From NCBI RefSeq assembly GCF_001039355.2, contig NW_019774792.1, positions 140,823-204,822 of the forward strand: a stretch of 64,000 bases of DNA, given 5' to 3'. The stretch is from Lingula anatina (lineage: Eukaryota; Brachiopoda; Lingulata; Lingulida; Lingulidae). Positions 53,001-63,400 of this stretch are shown one piece after another. Position 1 is the first letter of the stretch; every line of letters begins with the position of its first letter. A model generated the notes under the pieces. The model had not been told where the DNA came from and searched no databases. It worked only from the letters and a program-made list of their open reading frames with translations. Position numbers and translations under genes: made by a program.

Positions 53001-56000
53001 AAAAAAGTTCCCCTTTTTATTTAAATTCTAATATTTGTTATTACTAATTTCTTCCTTACATCAATATCACATTGGTATATGACAGCAATGTTAATTTATA
53101 ATATTCCAGCACTAAATTTTTAACTGTAAATAATATAGGTGATGATAAAGTCATTAAAGAAAAATTCATACAAAATTTCAGGTTATATTTTGGCAAATAA
53201 ACAATATTTCAACAAGATCTTCAGTCCCAAAGATTTCACGTTCTATAGTGAGTAGATAGCATACAACGTATTTGATTGACAGGCAGTATGTTGCCTGGAC
53301 AACGAACTAGATACAGCCAGTTCATCTAGTCCAATCTGGCTTTGTAACAAGCACAGTACTTGTGTTGTTTCTGTAACGGTCTTTCTCTCTAGAGCACGTA
53401 GATTTTTAACCAAATAAATATTCAGTAGTGAGCCTGTTATGTGAATAAAGTCTGTCTGATGAAGTTCTGGAGGGTGTTCACTTTCATAACTTGACGGTAA
53501 GTTTGCTTAGACTTCGTTTTGCGACTGCACGTGTTTTGTGCCAAAAGTAGGTCACTCTTTTCAGTACCGTCTAGGAGGAGACAAAATACGTTAGTATGCA
53601 TCAAAAATGATTTTTAGAAGATTTTTGCTCCAAATTTCTCATAAATCATGACCTGTCTGTCGGACAGCCAACCCTGCAACTTCACCTGTCCGAGCTGAAT
53701 TTTTACCTGACCCGGACAAGCGCTAATGTATTAAATAGCGTTGCATCTTTTCTGATATTTTCTCTTGCCGCATGGGTACATTTATTTATAAATGATCACG
53801 ACTGCTACTATTCTTCAGTCAAAATAACATGAAGGATAGACTATTTATTATATTTCTCCAAAAATATAGATAAAGCAAACAAATCTCACAGAATTACATT
53901 GATGACGAAACTAATAAGCGGATGTTGATATTCGAAACTTGTCAGTACGCAGGTCCCACGCCCTCAACATAAATTAAGATGTTATACTTGTATTACTGCG
54001 CCAGGCAGAATAAAAATAAACAACTTAACGTGCACACAAGAGATCCAAGTACGCACACAAATCGTTTACGTCGCGACTGTCAGGATTAAAGGCATTGGTC
54101 ACACACAAACTCTTAAAGGGTATCGGAGTTCAAAGAATCGTGTCGGCAAAAAAAGAAGCGTATCGGCAAAAAGAGATGCCTATCGGCAAAAAAAGATGCG
54201 TATCGGGGCCAATACACTATAAAGGCCTGGGGAGAACCCTGACAATGTGTGCCATTCTGGGCTGTTCGTTATCCGACGCGCTGTACAAAAACTCGCAACT
54301 TGCGTCTGCGGACTGCACTAGCGTTTGGCGCCATATGTTATTTTGGTCTCGAATGAACGCAAGAATCCGCGTGACACCCAAACGTCATTGGCAACAAATG
54401 CCTTGACGACCGGGAAGAAAGGCATCGAAAGCCCTACTGACAAGCACAGATTTTAGTTTTACTACAATAAGGGCCGTTTTAGTGGTAAATTGCAATAGAA
54501 TATATTTCCATGGGTTGTTTACAATGTATTTCTTGTGGATTTTTGAACCTCAAAGGAAGAGTTATTATTGCTTTAAGTTTTTGAGAAATAAATACCCCCA
54601 ATTGCTTGAAATTTACATTTTACTGAAAATTAAGGGGCAGTAACACAAAAAATAGATTAATTTGTTCAAGCCAGTTGAAGAAAAGGTTATCCTAAAAAGA
54701 TATTTGTAAGGATGTTCATTTCAGAAGATGGGAAAGTGGTCAACTTTGCTGGGGTAGCGTAACACTTGCCAATTCAGCCAAATGCTAAAACTGACTTTAA
54801 TTGGCTAAACAAAAAGGGCTTGGTTTGGCTTGTTTTAGTCAAATTATAACCATTTGGATAACAAATTGATAAAAAAGTGGTGATTTGGCTAAGCCAAAAA
54901 AATTGCTAGCGCTACCCCTGCTTTGAGTTATAACAAGATTGAAGATATCAGGGAGATTCATTTTTTATAATGCATCAAAACATCCTGGAGACTCTATTAC
55001 TATTTTTCTTTTAATTTTTTTAACACACTAACTTGTAAATTCCACATTTTTTGTATCTTGATTTTTAAGAAAACCCTTTATCTTTAGGTATCCTGAAGCC
55101 AGACAAAAGAAAAGGAAAATCATATTTCACGCAGGACCTACAAATAGTGGAAAGACATATCAGGCCTTGACACGCTTCACAACATCTCAATCTGGAGTTT
55201 ACTGTGGGCCTCTCAAATTGCTTGCCAATGAAGTCTTTAATAAAACCAACAGTTTGGTAGCCATAGTTTGATTTTTACCTTTCATTAATAAATTTGTGAC
55301 ATTTAGTAGATAATGACATGTAGGTTCGAAAAATATGATGATACAGAATTTTTAAATCTTTGGTTAAGTTTGAATTTGTTGGCAAAAAATTTTAAAAAGA
55401 TATTCAAAATAGATCACAATTTCATCATTAAATATGAATATTGATTTATTTTTAGGGTACTTATTGTGACTTAGTGACTGGAGAAGAGAGGAAGTATGCT
55501 CAGGAAGATGGGATTATATCAGATCACGTGGCTTGCACTGTTGAAATGGTCAATACAACAGTTGACTGTAAGTAATTCATTTTAGATTGTGCCTGCACTG
55601 CTCAGCAGACTTAGTGATAGGGAGTTCTCTGGAAGATAGTATGCTAAAGCTTTCGTTCTTTTTCTCTAGAAACAATTTTGTAGTTAGTGCTGCAAACAAG
55701 AGCCAATATATGAATAAGCAAAATTGCCCTATGTGACTATATGCAGACATGGACATATTGTACTCTCTGACCACAGGGGGCACTAGTAGTCTGTTACAAA
55801 AATGTTGAAAGCAACCATGTGTTATATGGAAGGAATAATTTCCTTGCCAGACACACCCTTTATATTTGAAATTGAGGACGATCTCACGCTTAATTGCTGA
55901 GTAGCACACATCCACGTCTGTGTTACGTAAGCCACCATTTAAGAGGCAGATAGAGGTGGGGTAGTCTCATCATGCCATATTGTCTAACCTTCAGTGATAT

Positions 56001-59000
56001 TTTGTACAGTATTTAAGTGTGGCCCTGATATCAGAGGGTAGATATATTGCAGTTTCATGTGAGAGTATCTGTGATTCTGTATGCACATTTAAAATTGACT
56101 ACAGATGCCTACAAACTCTTTGCACACAATTGCATTTATATTGTTTAACCGAGGTTATAAAGTAATAGGTGTTTGATTATGGTGTATAAATTGTAATGCA
56201 TTTTGTTTAATGCCACAGATGAAATTGCTGTAATAGATGAGATCCAGATGATCAGAGATTACAACAGAGGCTGGGCTTGGACAAGAGCATTGTTGGGTAA
56301 GCATATTAGTAGAAATAGTAGTAACAGTCCTATTTCCCATTACAGTTGTAGTGGTAGTTGTTTTAGTGGTTACCATAGTGGTTACCATAGTACTAGTGTC
56401 TGTTTTCTGAAGATTGTTGGTTTTTTACTAAAAAAGTGAAATTAATTCCAATATGAGTGCATATGTGTCTGTTTTTGTGATCATGGTAATTTCGCAGATC
56501 CTCCTTAACGAACTCCCTATACTCTTTCTACAAACAACGTTTTTCTGTTCCCTGGTTCAGATTGAGTTTAACAAATACTGCTAGTTCTAATTTACAGGAG
56601 CACATACCTCATTGCAAAAGCCCTAAATTATTCAGCCTATTTCTTACTGTACTGAGCCAATAACTTGATGGAATAATGGAGAAATTGTCCCAAAGTTTGG
56701 TATTAAGTATATACATGACTCATTTGATCTAAAAATTAAAATGTAAACTGATACAGAGTGAAGGCAATTTTCAAGTACTTAAAGTATATCTGCATGGTGA
56801 ACAATTAATATCAGAATCTATGGGCTCATTCCCATTCTACATAGGTTGATCCAGCTTTGCTGGACCTCATGCTGATGCGATCAGATTAAAACATATCCTC
56901 TTATTTCCAATGTACTCCTATAATCACCAGATTTTCTTTATTCTTCTCAATGCCAGAAGGATAATAAGTCAACTGATATTAAGGCCTTAAGTCAAAAGTT
57001 CCATAAGAAAACCTAAAGCACAAGTCACACACTCAGTCAAATGTACAGAAATTGTCATGTGGCTTAGATTACTTTCATTATCCCTTTATCCTTTATTTGT
57101 AGGAGTCAATGCAGATGAGATACATTTATGTGGAGAAAAATCAGCAATACCTTTAATCAAAGACCTACTGGCAGAATTAGATGAAGAAGTGGAGGCAAGT
57201 TTAGTCACTTCATTTGTAACTAGAAAAGCACAGACCTCTGCCAAGGCAGCAATTTTTGATTATTATTGATTATTGATTGATTATTGATCTGGATCACCAC
57301 CAAAAACTAATCATCTCTTCCTTGGCCCACTTCTGACAGTTCCTGAAAATTTCATCAAAATCGGTCCATAACTTTTTGAGTTATGTTGATGACAAAAAAC
57401 AAAAAACAAACAGGGGTGAAAACATTACCACCTTGGCAGGGGTAACTATTTTAAACAGATTTCACACGAGACAGTAGAAGCAATTACTTAGGAATTCTCT
57501 CTCTCAGATCCTTTTATGGAGCTGCCACTTTGGTTTGGATGAAAATTTGTCTGGTTATGTCTTACAGTTTTTGAGATAATCTCTACAGTTTCCAGCAAGT
57601 GCAAGGTAGTAAACACAATCAACAAATTACCATTTTAATTTGCTTTTTATTAAAGGTGAATGAATATGAGAGACTAACAGATCTTACAATTGAGAATTCA
57701 GCAATGGGTAGGTCTGTGTTTTGAATAAATTTTTTTAATAAATGGTAATATACTCGCTTTATGCCTTTGACATATATGTCATTATTTTTACATATATTTT
57801 TACTTGAGCCTAATAAGTTTGTCTACCATCATAAAAAAAATGTTATTTCTGCACAAACCATATGGTATGTATGTCCTTTTTTTATGTACAGACACAGATG
57901 TCTGTACATATAGCATTCACCTGTGTCTGTTGTCGTCGTGTACTGTCAGTGATAATATGATAAGTGGAAAAATGTTTTTCAAACTTACAGAGCTGATGAA
58001 TATTCATAAAATACAGGTCCAGTTCGAAAAGCAAGATGATTAGACCATTTTTATGTACAAATAAAAATGTAGTATTCACCTGCGTCTGTGCTCGCAGTCG
58101 CTACCATTGGCATTGCTGTCATTGCCATGCACTTTCACCAATAACACGATAAGTGGAAAACCATTTAACCATTTGGCTTGAAACTTACAGAACTTACATA
58201 TATGCAACACTGATAACACATTTCAAGGAAAACCAATAGGCCTCTTGTCTTGAAAATCACTGGAGTGATCAATGTTACAAATATAGTTTGAGTTTGAAAA
58301 TCTGTTTTGATCAAGCTATTTCTTTTTGTATGTAAGTGGTTTTTCCTCAGATTTGATTCTTATACATGTGAACAGTCTAATTAGTGAACTAATTAGATAG
58401 GTAAAAGTGTTTTTCTGCATCTTAACAATATTGTTAGTTGGTTATATAAAAATGATGGTAAACCTGTTATTGTGTATTGTGTAATTAAGTGTCAAAAATG
58501 GAAACACACTCCATTGCAGTTTGTCAGATTCAATCATTCACAATGTTCAGAATCTCAGAATGGATCAAAATGGACATTTAAAATTGCTTTATTTATATCT
58601 TTCCCATCTCAATTGATTATTTTGTTTTATATAAAAAAGTGCTGAAAATGGAAAGAAACTTATTTCAGTACAGTTATCTCCTGTGTACATATTGGCATTT
58701 TCAAGATGTAACTTAAAAATTTCATGGGCCTTTCCTTTCCTAGTCACATTTTTATGTACAGACACAGATGTGTAACTCCAAAGATGTTGCCGGACCTCAG
58801 GCTTTTCTGGCAGTCAAGACCGGTCGGTCCGACAGTTTCTCCATGTCTGAATACCCAGAGGCGGTATCGCCTCTCTGATCCTCTAGTTATTTCTGCTTTT
58901 TCTTTGTACATCTGACAGCTTTGCTGTCTTGTTCTAGATAATAAATCCATTTCTGTATTATTTTCATTCCAGGCTCACTAGAAAATGTACAACCTGGTGA

Positions 59001-59155
59001 TTGCATTGTTTGCTTCAGTAAAAAGGCAATATATGCCACTACTCAACACTTGGAAAAGCTTGGCCATGAAGTAGCTGTTATTTATGGGAACCTACCCCCA
59101 GGTCAGCAAATGTGTTCAGTTGTAAATTCATCAGATGTCAATAAAGAATTACAAA

Positions 59156-59186
<31 letters not shown>

Positions 59187-62100
59187 TATCCACGCACTTT
59201 TGGGACAAAAGTCTGGGATCATGTTATCCCGCCTGTCCGTGCGTCTGTGTGTTAGTAATTTCCGCTATCTCCTCCTGGACTATTGCAGGTAGGAAGTTGA
59301 AACTTTGGGAATCAGTAGACCCATCTTCAGGGATGTGCATGGGCACATTGGAATTTTAGTGCAACAGGGGGTTGGGCTGTGCCTGGGGGGGTATGTGATT
59401 CAAAATTCTTATGACATTGTAATTTCTGCTATCTCCTCCTAGACCGTTAGAGATAGGAAATTGTATCTATGGGAATTGGAAGATCCATCATCAGGGATGT
59501 GCATTGGCATTTTGGAATTTTAGTGCCACAGGGGGTTGGGCTGTCCCCGGGGGGTGGTTAATTCTAAATTCTTATAACATTGTAATTTCCACTATCTTCT
59601 CTTAGACCATTACAGATAGGAAACTGAAACTTTGGGAATTGGTAGACCCATCATCAGGGATGTGCATGGGCATTTTGGAATTTTAGTGCCACATGGGATT
59701 GGGCTGTCCCCAGGGGGGTGGGGGTTGATTCTAAATTCTTTTCACAATGTAATTTCTGCTATCTCCTCCTAGACCATTGCATATAGGAAGTTGAAACTTT
59801 GGGAATTGGTAGACCCATAATCAGGGATCTGCATGGGCACTTTTGAATTTTAGTGCCACAGGGGGTTGGGCTGTCCCCAGGGGGTGGTTGATTCTAAATT
59901 CCTTTCACATTGTAATTTCTGCTATCTCCTCCTGGACCATTAGAGTTAGGAAGTTGAAACTTCTGGTTATTAGTATACCCGTCATCAGGGATGTGCATGG
60001 GCACTTTGGAATTTTAGTGCCACAGGGGTTTGGGCTTACCCCGGGGGGTGGTTAATTCCAAATTTTTATCACATTGAAATTTCTGCTATCTCCTCCTAGA
60101 CCATCAAAGTTAGGAAGCTGAAACTTTGGTGAATAGTTTACCCATCATCAGGGATGTGCATGGGCACTTTTGAATTTTAGTGCTACAGGGGGTTGGGCTG
60201 TACCCTGGGCGTGGTTGATTCTAAATTCTTAAGACATTGTAATTTCTGCCATCTGCCCTAGATCATTAGAGTTAGGAAGTTGAAACTTTAGTGATTTGTA
60301 TACCTATCATCAGGGAGGTGCATGGGCACTTAAGAATTTTAGTGCAACAGAGGGTTGGGCTGTACCCTGGGAGGTGGTTGATTCTAAATTCTTATGGCAT
60401 TGTAATTTCTGCCATCTGCTCCTAGACCATTGCAGGTAGGAAGTTGAAACTTAAGGAATTGGTAGACACATCTTCAGGGATGTGCATGGACACTTTGGAA
60501 TTTTAGTGCCACAGGGTATTGGGCTGTCCCGGGGGGGGGGGGGGTTGATTTTAAATTCTTATGCCATTGTAATTTCTGCTATCTCCTCCTAGACCGTTAG
60601 AGATAGGAAATTGAAACTATGGGAATTGGAAGATCCATCATCAAGGATGTACATATACGCTTTGGAATATTAGTGCAACCGGGGGTTGAGCTGTCCCCAG
60701 GGGTAGGTTGATTCTGAATTCTTTTCAAATTGTAGTTTCTGCTATTTTCTCCTATACCATTGCAGGTAGGAAGTTGAAACTTTGGTGATTAGTATACCCA
60801 TCATCAGAGCTAGATGTGCATGGGCACTTCTGAATTTTACAACAGGGGGTTGTACGTGTGTATGTGCGTGTGTGGTAAGTGGTCCCTAGGGGTGAGCTGC
60901 TCTTGATAATATGGGGAAGTGCCGGGATATGCAATGGCTACCCATTGACACCATCTAGTTTTTCTTTATTTTCTTCATCATTTTTGCTGACAAACACTGT
61001 TGTTTTTGTTTCATTTAGCTATCACTAGTCTGCCCTCATCACAAATGTAGGAGAACATTGTACAATTCTTTTGTCATAATTTTAAATAATATTTAATCTT
61101 ATTGAACAATATATATATCTTATTGAACAATTTTTTTTACTTTAGGAACTAAACTTGCTCAGGCAAAGAGGTTTAATGATCCAGATGATCCTTGTAAAAT
61201 ATTAGTGGCTACAGATGCAATAGGAATGGGTCTCAATTTGTAAGAAAAATATATGAATTTATAATAATTTTCTACAGAAATTTAATAACAAAAATGTGAT
61301 TCAATGATATTACTCATAGAATAGTGTGATATATGTTTCAAAGACAGATTGCCCAATCCAAGTAATTAGATATTTGAATGCCATTATTTTCCATGTGAGT
61401 TTATCAGCCAGTTTGCAAAACTACTAATCATTCACAAGTTATTAATTAAACTAAGTGTCTAATGAAATAATAAATCATTCTTATATTGTGATTATATAGC
61501 ATTTTTAAGGTTGTTCTTTCTTAGTTCTCCCTAAACCATTGATACCACCCCCACAAGATTGAATTATTTTTTATTTCAGGAGCATAAGAAGAATTGTATT
61601 CCATTCTTTAACAAAGATGGATATTGGTGAGGATGGTCAAAAAGTTTTCAGGATGATTGCTCCATCACAAGCATTGCAAATTGCTGGCAGAGCAGGAAGA
61701 TTTGGCACAGATTTTGAAAATGGCTTTGTAACAACATTGATGGAAAGAGACCTCCACAAACTGAGGAGGTTATTGAATAGTGACATCCCGGAAATTGAGG
61801 TATCACCCAAAAATATTTTTTCAGAAGACTTCAATGAAATTAAAAATGCCATTTTACATGAAAAAGGATGACTATAAGAAGTTCACTGCCACAAGCAGTT
61901 AAAGCATACATTTAAGTGGAGATAGGATTTTTTAAAGATTTTTAACATTTTGCATTTTATTTCATTAGTGCCCTCATGAAAATAACTCGCATCATTTGAA
62001 AAATTATCCTCCGCCAATTTCCCCTCCTAAGCTTTGGAATAAACAATTGAGAAATTATTTATCCTGTGTTACACTTAATACAAACTGAAGGTAAAATGGG

Positions 62101-63400
62101 TTATATGTTATTTTACAGAAAGCTGGATTGCATCCTACAAGTGACCAGATTGAAATGTTTTCTTTCTATCTACCCAAGCTTCGACTTGCAGATTTAGTGG
62201 TCAGAATTGTTTCCTTTTTTCAGATTTAAAATACCTTTCACATGCTTTCATAATGTCTGTGTTTTAAGCATTGAATGTTGAACTTACTATTGGTATGTTT
62301 TACCAATTATTCCTTTTCTTGTTTTCTGTTAAGGATTAATGTCTGAGCATGATTAATCTTTAATATTTTAATCTGCTGACAGATATATTTTTTACATCAA
62401 CCAAATTTGTGTTAAATATTTATTTCCTCCACTTTCAGGACGTTTTTATTCACCAGTGCAGTTTGGATGGAGATCGTTTTTTCTTGTCTGATATGGAAAC
62501 TTTCAAAGAGCTAGCTGAGCTCTCAGCCCATATTCCCTTAGATTTACGTGTGAAGTATGTGTTTTGTGTGGCACCTATCAAAACAGAGGACAAGATTCTG
62601 CTTTCTTTTTTCTTGAGGGTAAGAATTGTTTTGTTTTTTGTATAAGCAATGTTTTGAGTACATATGATTTGCACTTATTACTTACTCGATTTGCCTCTTG
62701 AGATATGAGTGAAATTTATGAAAAGAATTTTTTTTTTACTTGACAAAAGAAAGTTCTTAAATGAAGCTTATCGCTAAGTCCTAGTATGTTGAACAAAAGT
62801 TTACCTAGCTACAAAGTCTTTTCTTTACAATTTAAAACTTGTAGCAAAACTTAATTCAATTGTACAAACTTGAATTTTTCAGTATGCTCGACAATACAGC
62901 CATGCAGAACCAGTGACTGTGAAATTCATAAAGAAAACACTTAACTGGCCTCTTTCTCCTGCAAGAACAACAGCTATGATAAATAATTTAGAGTCCGTGT
63001 ATCAAGGTCTTGATTTATACCGTTGGTTTGGGTATGTGTATGATTTGGTATTAATTTTTTGACATTTGGAAAATTAAACATCAGCATAATTGATTGGTCA
63101 AAGTATTATTTTTAATATAAAAGCACTGATATTTAATCTATTGAATTGTCATGTTGTCTTCTAAGGTAGGCTCTGTGATGAATATTATTTTAATATTTAC
63201 TTTCCAGCACACGATTTCCAGACATGTTTCCAGATAGTGAACAAATCAAAGAGATGCAGGATGAAATAGACCGCCTAATATTGGCAGGAGTGAAAAATAT
63301 AACAGTTTTACAAGATGCAAGTGACACAGAAGAGACTAAGGTTGAGAAATCACCTATGTACAAAAAATGGAAATCTGCCTTACAAGTAAAAGAAAAGTAA
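43824..63400 (+). CDS. SUPV3L1: ATP-dependent RNA helicase SUPV3L1 (Suv3), mitochondrial
   Basis: A mitochondrial RNA helicase that acts with polynucleotide phosphorylase in RNA turnover. Exons, using one haplotype: 43824-44130, 50470-50547, 51115-51222, 51725-51839, 55088-55256, 55456-55567, 56219-56296, 57103-57194, 57656-57707, 58973-59101, 61146-61239, 61580-61799, 62119-62199, 62439-62618, 62883-63031 and 63208-63400. They total 2,157 nt (718 aa; human 786) and all phases match. The N terminus is Arg-rich without acidic residues, a likely mitochondrial presequence. Helicase motifs: [15 protein letters not shown] ([11 protein letters not shown]), [23 protein letters not shown]. The Suv3 C-terminal domain follows ([18 protein letters not shown]). 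The C-terminal extension is shorter than in human. The exon ending at 57194 has a GC donor. The 5' introns contain transposons and a misplaced haplotig. It is divergent from ALMS1, with starts over 1.2 kb apart. Confidence 0.95.
44316..45648. mobile_element. 1,333-bp DNA transposon, heterozygous insertion
   Basis: Perfect 16-bp terminal inverted repeats: CAGGGAGGGAAATGGG at the left and its reverse complement at the right. A 6-bp target duplication AGATTA flanks it (44310-44315 and 45649-45654). The alternative haplotype has one AGATTA (48446-48451) and no insert, which is a clean empty site. Inside, 44958-45104 (+) encodes a 48-codon basic peptide (starting [18 protein letters not shown]) that may be a transposase N-terminal remnant. 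The element is otherwise non-coding and probably non-autonomous. CAGGG ends suggest a hAT relative, but hAT elements usually duplicate 8 bp. Confidence 0.85.
46621..46776 (-). CDS. ALMS1: Allelic copy of ALMS1 exon 42594-42439 (false duplicate)
   Basis: The 156-nt exon encodes the same 52 residues, beginning PEWGELAG and ending EYNDSFK. It lies in the misplaced haplotig and should not be counted as an extra exon. Confidence 0.85.
47136..47387 (-). pseudogene. Non-LTR retrotransposon reverse-transcriptase tail fragment (haplotig copy)
   Basis: An 83-codon open frame with [15 protein letters not shown] followed by a Lys-rich end, typical of the C terminus of LINE-type polyproteins. It is a short fragment with no reverse-transcriptase catalytic motifs, and is allelic to 43015-43266. 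Confidence 0.6.
47944..48250 (+). CDS. SUPV3L1: Allelic copy of SUPV3L1 exon 1 (false duplicate)
   Basis: 307 nt with the same splice phase. It differs from 43824-44130 at residue 4 (Val for Met) and little else. It is in the misplaced haplotig. Confidence 0.85.
49271..49348 (+). CDS. SUPV3L1: Allelic copy of SUPV3L1 exon 2 (false duplicate)
   Basis: The same 78 nt as 50470-50547, encoding [18 protein letters not shown] and on to GLD. It is in the misplaced haplotig. Confidence 0.85.
49607..49899. mobile_element. Palindromic MITE-like element, copy 3 (haplotig allele)
   Basis: The allelic copy of 50806-51098, with the same inverted arms. It is not an independent insertion. Confidence 0.6.
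49916..50023 (+). CDS. SUPV3L1: Allelic copy of SUPV3L1 exon 3 (false duplicate)
   Basis: The same 108 nt as 51115-51222, encoding [20 protein letters not shown] and the following residues. It is in the misplaced haplotig. Confidence 0.85.
50806..51098. mobile_element. Palindromic MITE-like element, copy 3
   Basis: The left arm has GATCAATCTATCTCAGTGGGG, shortened here to its core GATCAATCTATC plus AGTGGGG and CTCGCTAA; the right arm has AGCAAGAATCCCCACTGA and TTCTGTTCTGCACATAGCC. The arms pair imperfectly, and the centre contains GGCACGCCCCC paired with GGGGGTATGCC. It sits in SUPV3L1 intron 2, 17 bp before exon 3. Confidence 0.6.
52211..54241. mobile_element. 2.03-kb DNA transposon with hAT-like ends and 6-bp target duplication
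   Basis: The left end CAGGGTTCTCCCCAGG and right end CCTGGGGAGAACCCTG form a perfect 16-bp inverted repeat. It is flanked by ACAATG at 52205-52210 and 54242-54247. No intact transposase is seen. A diverged ~20-bp tandem unit (TATCGGCAAAAAAAGATGC-like, four copies) sits at about 54119-54208 near the right end. A second, degraded terminus-like sequence (CAGGGCTTCTCCTAGGATTT) lies near 52695. It contains an assembly gap. It is in SUPV3L1 intron 4. Confidence 0.8.
52295..52500. other. Assembly gap (25 N at 52455-52479) flanked by poly-G and corrupted overlapping sequence
   Basis: Poly-G runs lie at about 52299-52330 and 52481-52490. The sequence before the gap (about 52357-52454) is a degraded version of that after it (about 52528-52628): the same words with scattered A-to-T or homopolymer changes. 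It is most likely a low-quality read end that was not merged, so base calls here should not be trusted. Confidence 0.8.
54749..54920. mobile_element. 172-bp MITE with 5-bp target duplication
   Basis: The left end CTGGGGTAGCG and right end CGCTACCCCTG are inverted with one mismatch. CTTTG flanks both sides (54744-54748 and 54921-54925). The inner parts also pair (CAGCCAAA with TTTGGCTAAG). It has no coding capacity and lies in SUPV3L1 intron 4, shortly before the helicase motif I exon. Confidence 0.75.
56821..56990 (-). repeat. Interspersed repeat related to 34341-34470
   Basis: The GGGCTCATTCCCAT start and AGGTTGATCCA resemble the left end of the palindromic MITE at 9561. The inner part matches 34426-34465 in reverse orientation. 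It is probably a MITE relic in SUPV3L1 intron 7. Confidence 0.45.
57275..57450 (+). repeat. Interspersed repeat with a conserved retroposon-like tail
   Basis: It contains TGAAAATTTCATCAAAATCG, then a CCATAACTTTTTGAGTTAT word and a run of AAAAAACAAAAAACAAAC. This combination recurs in many invertebrate genomes near RTE/SINE 3' tails. It follows the GC donor in SUPV3L1 intron 8. Family assignment is from memory of the motif and is tentative. Confidence 0.45.
57881..58220 (+). repeat. Two diverged copies of a ~160-bp unit
   Basis: 57881-58040 and 58046-58220 share the order TTTATGTACA, CATTCACCTG(T/C)GTCTG, ATA(A/C)GATAAGTGGAAAA and AAACTTACAGA. A third fragment of the left end (TTTATGTACAGACACAGATG) recurs at 58751-58770. 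It is an intronic repeat in SUPV3L1, not coding. Confidence 0.5.
59155..59187 (+). repeat. (GT)n plus poly-T tract beside the tandem array
   Basis: A short GT run followed by about 18 T, immediately left of the 164-bp array. Confidence 0.85.
59240..60860 (+). repeat. Tandem array of about ten ~164-bp monomers
   Basis: The landmark GGATGTGCAT (or a close variant) recurs at 59331, 59495, 59658, 59825, 59989, 60152, 60314, 60479, 60645 and about 60811, a spacing of 162-167 bp. Each monomer also has TAATTTCTGCTATCTCCTCC, then AGGAAGTTGAAACTTTGG, and ends GGGTTGGGCTGTCCC. Monomers have diverged by several percent. Microsatellite-flanked arrays of this length are known in bivalve 'pearl'/non-autonomous Helitron-like elements, a possible but unproven identity. 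It is in SUPV3L1 intron 10. Confidence 0.9.

Noticed and set aside
59240-60860. The regularly spaced repeats as a CRISPR array.
   Set aside because: The monomers are contiguous ~164-bp tandem repeats without unique spacers, in an animal intron.
61617-61871. Extension of the SUPV3L1 exon past 61799 in the same frame.
   Set aside because: A gt donor follows GAG at 61799 and the next conserved block (KAGLHPT) starts at 62119; the extra residues have no counterpart in the family.
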